From Chenopodium formosanum (lineage: Eukaryota > Streptophyta > Magnoliopsida > Caryophyllales > Amaranthaceae), in contig CM044877.1 of assembly GCA_024500155.1 (NCBI GenBank), positions 20,850,001-20,914,000 on the forward strand: a stretch of DNA of 64,000 nucleotides, written 5' to 3'. The notes under the pieces are model-generated. The model did no database searches. It was given only the letters and a program-made list of their open reading frames with translations, and had not been told where the DNA came from. Below, piece after piece: positions 26,001 through 38,030 of this stretch; position 1 is the first letter of the stretch; each line of letters starts with the position of its first letter. The position numbers and the translations under genes are program-made.

Positions 26001-28435
26001 TTTGAAATTAAATAAGGGTTGAGGAAGTACAATGAATACTCTGAATAACAACACATCATATAATCAAAATAAAAATAAACTAAACCAAACTGAGGCCTTG
26101 TTTGGTTCACAGCATAAAATGAGGGAAATGGAAATTCATATAAATTGATAAGTTGGGTAATTGTTTGGTTGTCACACAAAAGTAAAAATAAAGGAACTGA
26201 GAATATTTCCACAAAATATGGGAAGTATATTACCAAGTCCCATTAATGAATTAAAATTCATGGGAATTTTAAATTCCCACAATGCCAACCAAACATAATA
26301 AGGAAATCCCTAGGAATTTTATTAGGTGAATAACTTCCCATTAAGTGCTTCCTATGGGAATTTAATTTCCATGTCAACCAAAAGAGGCCTGATGGATTAT
26401 TGCCTGATGTGACCCAAAGCCAAATTTAACCAAAAAACCCAACAAAACAACCCAAGTGCTTTTCTCATTATTTATGCCTAACCCATAAGAAAAAGCAACC
26501 TCACGAACCACCTGATATCTATTCAGATGTTTAAGTCAGAGATTGCAAAGAGTGCAGAGTTGCAGACGTTACTGGACAGAGGGAGAATTTTTTTTCCCAA
26601 AAGAGACCCTTTAAACATATTAATAAGTTTGAAATCAAGCAAAACAAACCTTTGTGTGATAAACTGCTGTATTGTCCGTGAAAGCAAAGTCAAGTCCAGA
26701 TAGACCAGCTTCCTGGTAAACTTGAAAGTCTGTAGCAGATTTAATGATACCGGAAGTAAATAAATCCTGCGACACTAAATCAATTGTAAGTGTTCGTGTG
26801 TAAAGAAGCTAATGAAACAAACACGAATAAGAAGGTGCACGATGTAACAGAAAACTCTATATTACACCCACGGTCACAATGACAAATCTGAAAACTATTA
26901 ACTTAGTCTCAGGATAAAGATGTGCGCTAGACGAACATGTAGTTTAAAATTTTATAAGCAAATCGTTACAGTTCATTTATTCTGGCCATATAGTTCATTT
27001 CTTACTTCAGCAGCGAAAATGAACATAAATTTCACAAATTATGAGATATTTGGATGCACATCATGGTCCCAGCTCCATGAGTAATAATAAAGTGGCTATA
27101 TTCATACATGATCACATACCATAGCGTACCTTATTGCTATATGTAGGCCATATTGGGAAGAAAAAGAACAAAATTGATTTGTCATGAATTCAGTATTTAT
27201 TGGCAAATACATCCAACATTTGTTCTTATTTGAAACTGCAATGTAGCACACAAGGAACTAACCTGTGCCATGATATTACCAGATGGATACTTAGCTACTA
27301 AGGCAAATTTTTCGATAGCCCAAGGATGAGTTCCAGCCTGAAAGATATATATATACACAGAGCACATCAACTTAATAGCTCATGATTTCTTATTTCCAAT
27401 GCGAGCAGGCAGTATTATTGTATAAGCAACAAGAAAAAAGAATTTAGAATTTAAGGAAAACCATAGAGCACTAGAACAAAAAATAATATGGATTTTAATC
27501 AATTAATTTTTTTTTTTTTTGAAGGGAATTAAATTAAATTATTTTATCCGTGAGATTGACTATGGAAACCTATGGCATGAAAATATTTAGATTTTGACCT
27601 GAAAAATCCCGGCCTTTCCTCCAACGCCCATGGCCTCCAAATCAATAGCAACACGAACAGTTTCGCTCCATGGATGCTGCATAAAGATAGCAGGTCAAAC
27701 TTAAATTCCAAGCAACTATACCAATTCTCTTCCTTCCCGTGATAAATTGGAAAGATAATGGAAAGAAAACACTATCACCTTGAGCATGTAGATGTAAGAT
27801 ACCTGATTAATGAAGCTATGAGCACCGTTTAGACCCTCTTCCTCACCTGTATTAAACAAGAAAATGACAGAGCTCCTGAAGCTGTGAGCCCATTGTGAGA
27901 CTCCTCTGGCAAGCTCCAACATGACTGCAACACATGAACTGCAATCACCAGCTCCTCCCCTAAAATACAAACAGTTCTCAACAGATTAAGACAAAGAGCA
28001 AATAAACAAGTTTTCAGTAAAATATGCACAGTGCACTTACACAATGCTGCAGGATTTGCAACTATTGTGTACTACTATAACAGTTACAGAAAGCTCGATG
28101 CATGTTTCACTCAGAGAGAAAACGACGGTCTACTAAAAAAACATTCAAAAGATGACTAAGGAGCAAGGTATGTGGTCCTTGGTTTCTCACACAACAATGT
28201 GCACTTACACAAGGCTTTCCTATGATAATGAATAATCATAAAAAACCTCACATTATATCCCCATGCGGACATCACGGAATTTTCCCTAGTAATTCAAAAG
28301 GGGATCTGCAGCCCTGGATATTTAAAGACAAAGTCAAGCCCCAATCTCCTAGTGGCCTAAGCAAGAAATGAGGAAGCAAAACTAATTAACAATAGAAAAG
28401 ATATATCAATTCCTAGATTATATAAGTTCATTAAC

Positions 28436-28483
<48 letters not shown>

Positions 28484-31400
28484 AGAGAGAGAGAAATACT
28501 ACGTATTTTATTACTTGCTCCATATGCACCTTTTGCACTATTCATTTGACCTACTTTGACTAATGTGTTGCGATTTATACATAATTAAAAATATAGCCTT
28601 GTGGGTACTTGTTGGAATCGTCTCAATAAATAATTTATTAATTATCAATCACTATATATTATACTTCTTGAATTAAAGATATTAATGATCAAAGATTTAC
28701 ATCGGCATACGTGCCAAAGAGAAATATAGCAAGTAATAACATACGGAGGAGTAAGAGAATAGTCATTTTTTGCAAACGGAGCCAATGGCACTTGACAGTT
28801 TCATATTTAACTTATAGTTCATTTTCATCACTCAAAGGGATTTTGCTTTCTAGAATTTTGACTTTAGTCTAATCTGACCATGTATCTGATTTATTAAAAA
28901 CTTTTCTTTGTACTAGAAATTTTCAGAAAGGATTCAAATAGAAATATTCAGCTCTCCAACCAAGAATCAAGAGAGATTAAAGGAGACATTGAAGCTATAA
29001 TAAAAAAAATCTCCCAATGCAGCCAGGAGATGACCAATATACTGTCTCCATTTATGTTTTCTTCACACAAAACTATCGCCAACAAGAATTCCTTAATTTC
29101 CTTACTTTTAACAACAAAACATCATCTCGTAAAAATTTATATGTAACGCATTTCACTAATGGCCCGTGGTCAAAAGAAATAAAAAGTTGATCCTAAAGAG
29201 CATCTAGATAACATGTACTTCACTATTATAGATCTAACTACTAAGAAAAACAAGTTCAGAAAATTAATTCATATACAATATGTATAGTAAATGTAGCTTT
29301 TTAACATACAATAGGCATGATTCAATTAACTACAGCTGAGGTAATAATGTATAAGTAGAATAGCAGTAAGATGTGGTTTCTTGAAGTTGATTAGCAAATG
29401 CAATTATATTAACACTAAATGGCGTATGATTTTTGTTTAGTAAAGGACGTATTTTGGAATTTTTTATGAAACAAAAAATGCTACTAGCTATTTAATAGCA
29501 TCAGATTAACTCCATCCAATCCTTTAAAGACATGAAACACAGGTCCAAGCTCTAGTCCATCAGAAAGGCATACATAGATATAGATGTTTCAAGAGAATAA
29601 GTATATTACTAAACTCTTCTTCAGAAGCTTGTCACAAATACAGAGACAGTCAAAAGTCAAAACAACAGTGAAAGATATTATAATCACATACGTACGTTGA
29701 GAAAACAGTATCAATGTGAGATGAAACCAAAACAGAGTTTTCCTTGGCTTGAGATTCATATTTGGGGGTGATCCTCAAGATAATATGATTTAGATCAGCA
29801 TAAATAAGTGTTTTCCCTACAAATAAGCCGCCATTAAGATGATTTGCACCCTCTTTGACATAAAACTCTTCCACCTCAACATCAACTTCCCAATGAGATG
29901 TGTTTTTTATCTTTTCTGCAGCAAGCAGCACATACTGCCCAATAGGAAAAGGAAAACCATAAGAGAAAGATTGAAAATGATGTATTTAGAGAAACTGTAT
30001 TCAATAAAATAATTGAACAGTAGACAAAATTGCAAGGATCACTTAAGTGAAAGGCGAGTGATGCAAAAGCCATGAGAAGGCTTATCAAGTATGCAAATTT
30101 TAGTAGACAGAAGGCATACAAAAGTCCAGACAGCTAAGGGCCAACACAATCAGAGTATAAGACAAAAAACCAAGAGAGAAATAAAGAGTGAAAGTCAAAC
30201 AAAAAACCAAGAGAGAAACTTTAATACCCAGGATCATTCAAATTAAAAGTACCAGATTTCAAACATACTGCTACACATATTTTTTTTGTCGAAACAAGTT
30301 AGCTATTTCTTATTTCGAATGGAATTTTTTAATTTTAAGTTGTGAGTCAGTGATAAAACATCACAACTATTCAGACTTTGTAATTTGCACGAATGTCAGC
30401 ACTAATACTGTCCAGCAGTCTACCAATTAGAAATGAAACACTATCCAGCAGAGAATTAGTAATCTAGATTTAGCTCTATTAGTTCATATCAACTTGCATG
30501 AATAATGGACAAACAATGCAGAAAGCTGAAGAAAATGGTTTTTATAGTGAATGGTAGTAGATTTAAGGTTATACTATGTTTGAGCTGATATGTTAAGAAG
30601 AGACCCAGAAACGAAAAACAAACCAAACAGTACTAGCAGGCGTCCATGTATTGTTTACAAAGCTAGCTTTTTTGTGGCACTCATATTCCATTTTGGAGAG
30701 CTCAATGCTGACTCAGATACCCTACCAACTTTTAGGCAGGGATCAACAGCTAAATCAAGGGAAAAAAGAATTCCTAGGGGCATCATGGGTAGGACAAATA
30801 GTAACTACTCCTAGTAAAAAGTCAAAATATATTCTACAACAAAAAGAAACTGAGAACAACAGCCCTTCACAGATTGTTAGAGAGAAATTCACAAAATAAT
30901 CACTTCCACTTCCAAAGACCTATTTACTTCACCATAAAATACAGCTACACAAATGAAACAAGTGCATGGTACTATGAAAGACGACACGAAACAAACTCTT
31001 TTGAAGTTCCCTCCTTATTGATGATCATTCACATACAAATTTTCAAGCACAAAAGAATACAAGTTCGTCCAGGGTATAAGAACATTCAGCAACATGAAAG
31101 AACATTAGTCGTTTAGTTAACCACACCCCCACCCCCCCCCCCCCCCCCCGGCTCTCCTTGTTGAAGAATTAGTCAAATTTGCCTTGGAAATACACATTAT
31201 CAACTTACCCCAGTAATCACTTAGCTAATGAGATGTGCAAAGGATCCAATAGTAAGGATAATACGGTGGTACGCTGCTAATTTTACTTTAGTCAATTTAT
31301 TTTAAACTTATTTTATTCATAATCTGCTTAATCTTTGTTGATGTTCAGCCATCCTAGTAGAACACCTATAGAAACTGATTAATAAAAACAGAAACAGGAT

Positions 31401-31915
31401 ATAACAATCACATTGTAGATAACAAGTACCACCATCAAGGCATCAACCCCACTGCCAAATTGCAATAATAATAATAATCGATTTGCCACACTAGCTAAAT
31501 GTGGCACATAATTTAAAGACAAAAGAAGTTTTGAACTATGAGACTGAGATACATAATACTCAAGAAATAAAACCTTCAAAGCGGGATCAAGAGCATCAGA
31601 ACCAACAGAATGAGGACCCAACTGAGTCAATTCCTTGACATGTTTCATAGCTTCTATCTCCGAAAATCCCCGTTTGCCAGCCTTATCAGCACTCAAAGGT
31701 ACCGGCAACACCTCGTACTGATAATGATAAACACTCCATGAGATATAAACGAGTAATGCAAAGAGTGTCAGCATAACATACGATGACCTATTTGCACTAC
31801 GCAATCGTGGCATTGCCTCATCCCAAGAAGGCTCTTGTGCATTAGAGGAACTACCAACTTCATTACTCCCATCAGCTTTCCATTCTTGTGAGGACCTTTT
31901 GTTTCTCTTCCGCAT
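14395..31915 (-). CDS. ER-type M28 metallopeptidase (ERMP1-like), 13 exons, 919 aa
   Basis: Zinc exopeptidase of family M28 with a multi-pass C-terminal half, expected in the ER/endomembrane system. Exons (minus): 31915-31574, 29934-29696, 27959-27803, 27676-27599, 27337-27263, 26766-26650, 21125-20961, 20836-20311, 19925-19769, 19171-19062, 18551-18439, 16711-16354, 14717-14395. All introns are GT-AG, phases join, and the total is 2760 nt. One N-terminal membrane segment lies at residues 46-64; the M28 domain follows. Metal and catalytic residues are all visible: H187/D189 (SSHIDT), D199 (GAGDCSS), E233/E234 (NTGEEEG), D258 (IDLEAMG), H334 (YHTK). Exons 8-11 are hydrophobic. I chose the Met at 31915 because TTGAATTTTACAG just upstream looks like a 5'-UTR splice acceptor; an in-frame Met at 31942 would add 9 residues. 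The acceptor of exon 13 could also be 6 nt further in. Length suits plant homologues. The gene appears intact despite a 5.5-kb, transposon-filled intron 6 (21126-26649). Confidence 0.9.
15065..15192. repeat. Inverted repeat of about 20 bp arms in intron 12
   Basis: GATAGTGAATGGTTGTTTAA (15066-15085) is mirrored by TTAACAACCATTCACTATC at about 15172-15190. The right arm overlaps the left end of the mariner-like element, suggesting a scar or rearranged terminus. Confidence 0.5.
15165..16052. mobile_element. Mariner/Stowaway-like element in intron 12
   Basis: The right end reads TTGCAAATAACCGTTAACGG then AGGTAG and TA. The left end has CCGTTAAC and GCAACAAATG in the complementary orientation. 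The interior resembles the element at 23330-24845: pyrimidine-rich on the left, GTGGTGG-rich on the right. Glycine/proline-type open frames inside are low-complexity. It is non-autonomous. The left boundary is approximate. Confidence 0.45.
16053..16108. repeat. (TA)28 microsatellite
   Basis: A pure TA run directly at the TA target site of the mariner-like element, in intron 12. Confidence 0.95.
16986..17050. repeat. A65 homopolymer in intron 11
   Basis: A run of 65 A on the plus strand (T on the sense strand of the peptidase gene). No retroposon body with a TSD is clear beside it. Length may be unreliable in assemblies. A Stowaway-like end (CGGAGGTAATA) lies at about 17225. Confidence 0.9.
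21265..21424. mobile_element. Small MITE-like inverted repeat (160 bp) in intron 6
   Basis: Ends AAGGCTACT (21265) and AGTAGCCTT (21424) are inverted, and ATTCACCAAT/ATTGGTGAAT form a second internal pair. No clear TSD, so the superfamily is not assigned. Confidence 0.35.
22644..22905. mobile_element. Fold-back MITE (MULE-like), 262 bp, in intron 6
   Basis: The element is nearly one long palindrome. It starts GGAAATTTTGCAAAAAACCA and ends with the complement, and the interior keeps pairing (TTGCAA, GGTGGT/ACCACC). Flanks TTATAAAAA and TTAAAAAAA differ at one position, fitting a 9-bp target duplication. Transcription through the intron would give a long hairpin. Confidence 0.65.
23330..24845. 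mobile_element. Mariner-like non-autonomous element with TA duplication
   Basis: Terminal repeats CTACCTCCGTTTCGCATTAT and, inverted, ATTATGTGAAACGGAGGTAG, flanked on both sides by TA (23328-23329 and 24846-24847). Without the Helitron nested in it the element is 1034 bp. The interior is CCACC-rich then GGTGG-rich and encodes no transposase. It lies in intron 6 of the peptidase gene. Confidence 0.75.
23928..24409 (-). mobile_element. 482-bp non-autonomous Helitron nested in the mariner-like element
   Basis: On the minus strand the element begins TCAATATTATATACTAAAAG (24409 downwards) after an A, and ends with the hairpin-like GTGCATGACAC, GGGATTTAAC and CTAG followed by T. This is the A|TC...CTAG|T structure of Helitrons. 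It has no coding capacity. Confidence 0.75.
24904..25262. mobile_element. Stowaway-like MITE with a 109-bp tandem duplication
   Basis: The left end is TA|CTTCCTCTGTTTTTATTTTA and the right end GAAATGGAGGAAATA (about 25116). A 109-bp unit from about 25047 is repeated at about 25156, carrying the right end and flank again (AAGTGATGCATC at 25051 and 25160). Confidence 0.6.
25839..26027. mobile_element. Stowaway MITE, 189 bp, with a C16 run
   Basis: Ends CTTCCTCCATTCC and GGTTGAGGAAG are inverted and both flanked by TA (25837-25838 and 26028-26029). It contains a run of about 16 C at 25963-25978. Confidence 0.7.
26093..26390. mobile_element. MITE with AGGCCTTGTTTGGTT ends (hAT/PIF-like)
   Basis: Left AGGCCTTGTTTGGTT and right AACCAAAAGAGGCCT form imperfect terminal inverted repeats; ATTCATATAAATT-type words pair inside. 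The target duplication is not clear. The same CAAGGCCTTGTTTG wording appears at 33512 and 33881. Confidence 0.5.
28437..28494. repeat. A44 followed by (GA)7 in intron 2
   Basis: Homopolymer then GA microsatellite between exons 2 and 3 of the peptidase gene. Confidence 0.95.
31122..31149. repeat. C-rich tract with C18 in intron 1
   Basis: CACCCCCAC followed by 18 C (31132-31149) in intron 1 of the peptidase gene. With the C16 run at 25963 it is the second long poly-C run in the same gene. Confidence 0.95.
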
Positions 31916-32139
31916 CTTAATTTTTCTGTAAAATTCAATCATTTATAAAAGGCAAATTTGTCAGAAAAAACCTTTTTAAAGCACCATTTTGCGAAAAAAA
32001 ACCTTTTAAAAGCTTTTTTATTTAAAAAAACCACCACGTCCATTATTTTTGCGAGAGGAAACCGGTTAACTTAATTAACTTCTAATTTACTTATTTAATC
32101 TCTAATTTCCTCCTATTTCTTCTAACTAACTTCTAATCC

Positions 32140-32590
32140 ATCAAATAACTTAATAATTAGATTTAATTTATATATATAAATAAACCACCACCCCAACCAC
32201 CCTTCCCCCTCCCTTGGCAGCAACCCCCACCCCCACTGAACCCGCTGGATCCACCCCACCTCCGGCGACCTAGCTCCACCGTCGGCCAAAACAAAGCCAA
32301 AACAAGTATCAATTGCAAGCAAGAAGCATAAAATTAAAAACCCCCAAATTCATTTTCTAGGGTTTATTTTTCAAAATAAAAAGGTGGTGGTCGCCGGCAA
32401 GGATAAAGGGGAAAAACAGGGTTGGACGGCGGTGGAGATAGGTTGCCAGCGGTGGGGGATTTGGGTGGCAGGTCCAGTTAGGGGGAAGGGGTTGCTACCA
32501 AGGGAAGAGGAAAGGGAGGAGAAAGGGGAGGAAGTGGTTGGGATGGTGGTTTGTTTTATATATAAATTAAATATAATTATTTAGTGAGTT
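32140..32590. repeat. Large inverted repeat upstream of the peptidase gene
   Basis: The left arm (about 32150-32330) and right arm (about 32380-32585) are imperfect reverse complements: TTTATATATATAAATAAACC, CCCCAACCACC and GGCAGCAACCCC are mirrored on the right. A spacer of about 50 bp (AAATTCATTTTCTAGGG) lies between them. Arms are GC-rich, unlike the surroundings. It could be two copies of a gene-fragment-bearing Helitron or a fold-back element. It begins about 225 bp upstream of the peptidase start. Confidence 0.65.
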
Positions 32591-32640
32591 AGTGGATTAG
32601 AGCTTAATGAGAAGGGAAAAAAGTTCTCCACAAGATTTGA

Positions 32641-32702
32641 ACTCGCAACTTCTAATTGAAGAACTAAATATCTTACCACCAAACTATGTGATTCTTTACG
32701 TA
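32641..32702 (-). other. A-box/B-box-like tRNA-derived segment
   Basis: On the minus strand TAGTTTGGTGGTAAG and GAGTTCAAATC resemble Pol III A and B boxes at normal spacing. The acceptor arms do not pair, so this is at best a tRNA-derived relic. It lies about 150 bp upstream of a Helitron 3' end. Confidence 0.25.
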
Positions 32703-32822
32703 TTTTTTGAATAGAAAATATTAATATGTAGCAAATGACATTATTAATAACAAATTTAATTACAAGAAAATTAAATCATAAATTATAATGTATATTAATA
32801 ATAAGTTAGTTTCATGTAATAA

Positions 32823-32852
32823 CCCGGGGCATCGCCCGGGCCCAAAAACTAG
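32823..32852 (+). mobile_element. Helitron 3' terminus (hairpin + CTAG)
   Basis: CCCGGGGCATCGCCCGGG forms a 6-bp GC hairpin, followed by CCCAAAAA and CTAG, then T. This is the canonical plant Helitron 3' end. The 5' TC end was not located; the inverted repeat at 32140-32590 may be its interior. Confidence 0.7.
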
Positions 32853-33639
32853 TTTGTCATTATAAAACAATATGATCAGTTTTTTTTCCAAAGATCAACA
32901 ATTATGTCATTATATTTCTAGCAAAAGCAAATTAAGGAACATCTTTATCAAACTATACAACAAAATTCTCTAACTTGGTTGTTAGTGTCGCCAATTTTCA
33001 TAATTAACATGATTGTTTCTCAAAATCAGGCCCGTCCCTGAGGCAGGACAGGAGGGGCGGCAGCCCTGGGCCCAGGGAAAAGAGCTCTGATTTCATAGTT
33101 AAATCCTAACATTTAAGTGTTGTGCAATACATTAGCAACCAAATTTGATTCATAGTTATAGGGATATTTGATTCAATTATCGATCTCATAATTTCAGAGA
33201 TATTTGATATGATGATAACAAAGACAAACAACTTACCTCAGAAGTTGCTTCAATGGGGGATACAAGAACTAGATTCAACGGAGAACGCCAACTGCGCTGC
33301 AATGGAGAACGTTGAGTACTTGACTGCGCTTCAATGGATATCTCACTAATCTGAGAGAGAGCAATTCTATGGATCCCTTATGACCTATGGACCAAATTAT
33401 TGTAATTTAATGCATTTACATTGATTTTGTGCCATCAATATAATTCTATTCTAATTAAAACCCAACTCAATAAGTACTTGAGTTTGTAATTAACTGATAT
33501 TGCATTTAGTATATCAAGGCCTTGTTTGTGCTATTGTCCCATTCATTCAATTCTAATCAAAACCCAATTCAATATATGTATTCTGGTTCTTTGGAATTCC
33601 CCTCTAGGCTTGCCTATTTCCCTTCAAAAAATGTGAGTC
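32853..33639. other. Intergenic with transposon scraps
   Basis: 33033-33085 (CAGGCCCGTCCCTGAGGC, GGGCCC) looks like a hAT-type end. 33235-33365 repeats the block found at 10010-10140 (CTCAGAAGTTGCTTCAATGG). CAAGGCCTTGTTTG at 33512 is a MITE-type end that recurs at 33881. No gene. Confidence 0.4.
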
Positions 33640-33790
33640 TGGGATAAACAAAATTTGTTTGTCACATGGTATTTTGATAAATAAATCAACAACTTTATCC
33701 AGTCATTATCACCGTAGGACCCACTTTTATGGAAAAAGTTGTTGATTTATTTACAAAATTGTCATGTGATAAACAAATTTTGTGAATCTC
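33640..33790. mobile_element. Palindromic MITE, about 150 bp
   Basis: AAACAAAATTTGTTTGTCAC and TAAATAAATCAACAACTTT on the left are mirrored by AAAGTTGTTGATTTATTTA and GATAAACAAATTTTGT on the right. The central part is unpaired. No clear TSD. 33791-34290 contains another MITE-type end and no gene. Confidence 0.55.
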
Positions 33791-34293
33791 AGAGATTAAC
33801 TTGTATTTACCCAAAAATGTTAGTAAGGAGTATTGTCAATTTAGGTTTTCTCTTAAAAGTTTGCTTGTTCATTTAGTATATCAAGGCCTTGTTTGATTGA
33901 CAACATAAATGAGGGGAATGAGAATTCATGATGTTTTGTAAGAGTTTATAGGTACTAATTGCGGAAAACATGAATCATATTCATAAAGCACCTAATCTCA
34001 AGATCACGCATAACACATAAAGAATAAGAATTAATACCTTTGTAGCGTGATTCCACGTATGATCGAGCAAGAACAAGGAGGACAAAGAATCTCAGATGTG
34101 ATTCCTCTACTTTGTCCACGGGCACGGATTAAGACCTCCACTAAATAAATGGGTTGAGTCTTTATATGATCGTCCAATTATGGGATAGCGCAGACCTTTT
34201 TAAGGGTTTAGAGTAAACCTATTTTAAAAAGTACGGAATATGGAGTATTAGTTTAAATTACACTTCCTTTTCCCAAATATTAGGGTAGCTAAC

Positions 34294-34319
34294 GCGCACG
34301 TTGTGCGTGCCATAGCTAG
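34294..34319 (+). mobile_element. Second Helitron-like 3' terminus
   Basis: The hairpin CGCAC-GTT-GTGCG is followed by GCCATAG and CTAG, then T. Its 5' end is not identified. Confidence 0.5.
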
Positions 34320-35133
34320 TCATATCCGAAATCTCTTTTGGTTTAACCTTACATGGAGTTACATCACGAATTTAATGATTGGCAACATAATGAAATAAAA
34401 TATATAAATAAATGTATTTAGGGGTATCAATGTCCACACATTAATCTTAAGAGTTAAAAATGAAGAGGTAATAATCATAATGAGGGTAAATAAATAAATA
34501 AACACTTTAAATGGTATAATTGTCTAAACACTATTCATTAAAAAAAACTTGTACATATTAATGAGGGTATGTATGTAAATACACATTTTGAAGGGTATAA
34601 CAAGCATAGCATTATTCATAAGAATAATCTTGTAATTTTTATAAGGTAGGGATTATCATCACACACCAAAGCTTGTATAATTTGTCTTTAAAAAAAAAAA
34701 AAAAAAAAAAAAATTGCATAAATTGTTTGCAAGTTTTTTTGTTTTTTTTTTTAAAAAAATTTGAAAACGACTAAAATTACATTAATTAAACTGATTTTAC
34801 AGCAAACGAAAGGAAAGTATGGTAACATAAGTCAATCACAATTTATCATGTGTTTAGGATGACTTTTCCTCTAAGAAATGTGGTTAGGATGACTGTTTTA
34901 TCATGGCCATTATGACAAACTAATAGTGTCGTGTAAAGTGTGAACTATGCAATTGTATAGGTAGTGTTACCTTTGCGATTTTAACATCAGTTGACGTTCA
35001 CCTACATTTATTATAAATGCAGTTGCAGACTAGCAAGTGTAGAATTCACTTAGTTATTGTATGAGTTGGTTAGTGTTCTGTGTAAAATGGAAATTGTTAG
35101 TCAATAACTTTGGAAGTGACAGCTTTAATACTC

Positions 35134-35200
<67 letters not shown>

Positions 35201-35395
35201 CTAGATCAACTAAATTTCCAAAATGCGAGAAGAGATCATCACTCCACACCCATTGGTCAAACTCTCATGGTTGAAGAGAGTTAATTTGTGTACTAAATTA
35301 TTACTCCCCCCCCCCACTTTACAATAGACCATGAAACACTAATAAAATTAGAAGAAAAAAAAATTCTAGAATATCCTATATTATCATATGATAGC
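34320..35395. other. Intergenic, homopolymer-rich
   Basis: Contains A runs (34689-34712), a T run passing into a long A run (about 35133-35195, a fold-back homopolymer) and a C9 run near 35308. No gene recognised. Confidence 0.5.
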
Positions 35396-36023
35396 TAGGA
35401 ACTAGGGTCATACAAACGCTTTCTCATTGCCTCAATCACCACCAGATTATCACTCTCGATCTCAATGCAAATCACACCCTTGTGTCTCACAATCTTCATG
35501 CCCTAAAATACCGCTTTCACCTCTGCAAACTTAGTCTCTCATTTTTCGCTCCACTACACAGTAACTCCCCAAAGCACCACCCCCTCACTATACCTGCAAA
35601 CTACACCCAGCCCCATCTCCCCCAAAACACCAGCATCAATAATAATTTTAACCATATTAGATGCCGAAGGAGACCCGCCCACAAAGACACTCTTTCCACC
35701 TATCAATTCCCTTTGTTATTCAACTTTCCCACCTCACGCTGCTTCGTATTAATCTTCAAAGCATAGGCAACAATTTGTTCAACATTCGGATTTTCAACCT
35801 GAATCATTCATTTGTTCCTTGCACCCCACATAGCCCAACACATGGTAACTGAACTCACTAGTCCCCACCAAAAATTACCAAAACAGTGGTCCCACCAGTC
35901 ACACATAATACAAAGAGAGTGAGACAAAACCACAGAATAACTGGACTTACTCCAAATTGTTTGGGCTAAACTGCAATCTTGACGAATGCATGACAAATTC
36001 TTCTTCTTTCTAGAAAACACCAC
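35396..36023 (-). pseudogene. LINE-derived zf-RVT/RNase H pseudogene
   Basis: Minus-strand reading has WWGLVSSVTMCWAMWGARNK, typical of the segment between the zinc-binding RT tail and the RNase H domain in plant LINE-derived proteins. It is followed, across several stops, by GGDGAGCSLQV-type and CETQGCDLH-type pieces of an RVT_3 domain. It is broken and not expected to be expressed. 36024-36767 is AT-rich, with a hAT-like end near 36137 (CAGACCCGTC), and holds no gene. Confidence 0.5.
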
Positions 36024-36767
36024 AAGCTAGTAGCCAGGGCACAAACTAGCTACAAAAGAAATTAGCTTTAAAATCTTATGTAGCCTAAAAAAGCTAATTT
36101 GCTAATTAGCTTACTATTGGAGTTGCTCTAATACTCAGACCCGTCTTTAGACATGTTTTTTCTCACACACGGAACAGGGCCCCCAAAAATCAGGGACCCA
36201 TAATTTTAAAAAAAAATAATAATACATCATAACCTTACATATTCACCTTTTTCCCCCTAAAAGACCACCATTTCCAAACTAAAACCTAAATATTCATCTT
36301 AAATCTTTGACTTTTACTTTTTTAAAAAAAAATTAAATTGATTATGAAAATATAATTGAGGATTTTGCTTTAAAAAATATTAAAAGGATGATACTTTTTA
36401 AATAAAAAGGTTTTGTTTGTTGTTTTATTCAATAACTACTATTAAACTTTTTTTTTAACGGAATTACTATTTAACTTAGTAATATGAATATTTTAGCTCT
36501 ATAATAATTTGTAGTACTGTACTTTAAAAAAATGCCATTTTATAATAATAATAATATTTTTAACCTTTTAAAATAATCCTCTAAAAATTGAAGGACCCTT
36601 TAATAGTTAGAACAGGGCCACTAAATTGTCGGAGGCGGCAGACGACAGTAATACTACATCGATTCCTTTAATTGGATACATTTTAACTTTACACCCTAGT
36701 GTCCCAACCAGTCCAGCGAACACTCACCCAAACCTTAACTCTAACTCTCGAACCCCACATATGTGGC

Positions 36768-38030
36768 TGTAGACACCTAAAAATGTCTCCCCAAAACCAA
36801 ACCCGATGATGAACAATCTTTCACCGCCATTATTTGTCGGGTTGAGTATTTAATCTTTGGAGTACTTAAATCCATATTCAATCCCAATACATTTCACAAA
36901 TAACCCAATTCCTAGCCCATTTCCCCAAACCATAACTTATTTTCCTCTTTTCGTGCCTTTAAACCCAAAATAATCATTTATTTCGTGTCCTTTTTATAAA
37001 AATATTTAGTCCAATTTATTGTAGTCCATAATATGGGTCCAATGATTAAATAGTTGGATGGGGCTTGAAAAGAGATTTCCAACGATATTTTATAAGCCCA
37101 AATCCGAGTTATAACGAATAAGTTATGGTCAAAATATTAAACTGAACCCAAACCGAACCTATGCCCACCTTACCTACGACCCAATGATCTTGTGGAGGGT
37201 CCAAAAAGTTTAATCCCATCCCTAAACCAATTAGGATTAATTGGAAGATTTTATAATTTTCTAAAATATCTTAATTATCCTTTTTGAAAAAATAAGATTA
37301 AAGAGTTTAAAATTGAATAAAAATTTTCTTTTTGAAAGTCCTAATTCTATCCGAATTGAAAAAAGTTCAAAGATAGTCAGATATGATTTTCGCGCCTCAT
37401 AGTTTTTATCCAAATCTTATATTTTTGGATAGCCCTTGAAATTATCTTTCCAATGATATATTATAATATTAATTCCGAGCTATAACGGAAAAGATATGAA
37501 TGAAATACGAAATTTTATCCAAAACTAACACCGTCTCACTATTTCGGCCATACTTTTATTCTACAAAGGATTTTAATTTGATTCCAATTGGTTTAGAAAG
37601 TAGATTTCAACAGCTTTCCAACAACATATTAATTTATCTTATTCCGATTTCTGGATCAAAAGATATGATAAAAACAAAGACCACAAAAACTGATGTCTAT
37701 CGAGTTTTATTCTGATTAAATCTTTATCTTTCTTAATTCTTCGACCCTTCTTTTTTCATTATAATTAGAGGTCACATCACCCCTTTTTTAATCATCAACA
37801 AGCTTGATCATCAAATCATTCTCTCTTCCTCTCTTTTACACCAAAAATCATTCTCCTCTCTCTCTCTCTCTTTTATTCTTAGCCTTAAATCTATTACACC
37901 ATTTTTCCCTTAAGCACTCCAAGGAGTCCATACTTAACCCGAGGTTTTATCCTTAAACCAAAGCGTGAAAGGTACAAATAACTGAGGGTTTGGACCAAAT
38001 AAAATCTACATTTATTTAATTTAATTTTAA
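36768..38030 (+). mobile_element. LTR of Tat-type family, 5' part (split by a MULE)
   Basis: Starts TGTAGACACCTAAAAATG at 36768 with no polypurine tract before it, so it is a 5' or solo LTR. It matches the solo LTR at 11120-13213 (ACTCCAAGGAGTCC, GTGAAAGGTACAAAT) and, more distantly, the LTR at 58052 (GTCCATAATATGGGTCCAAT). It is interrupted at 38030. Confidence 0.75.

Noticed and set aside
32641..32702. Functional tRNA gene
   Set aside because: A- and B-box-like words only; acceptor stem does not form.
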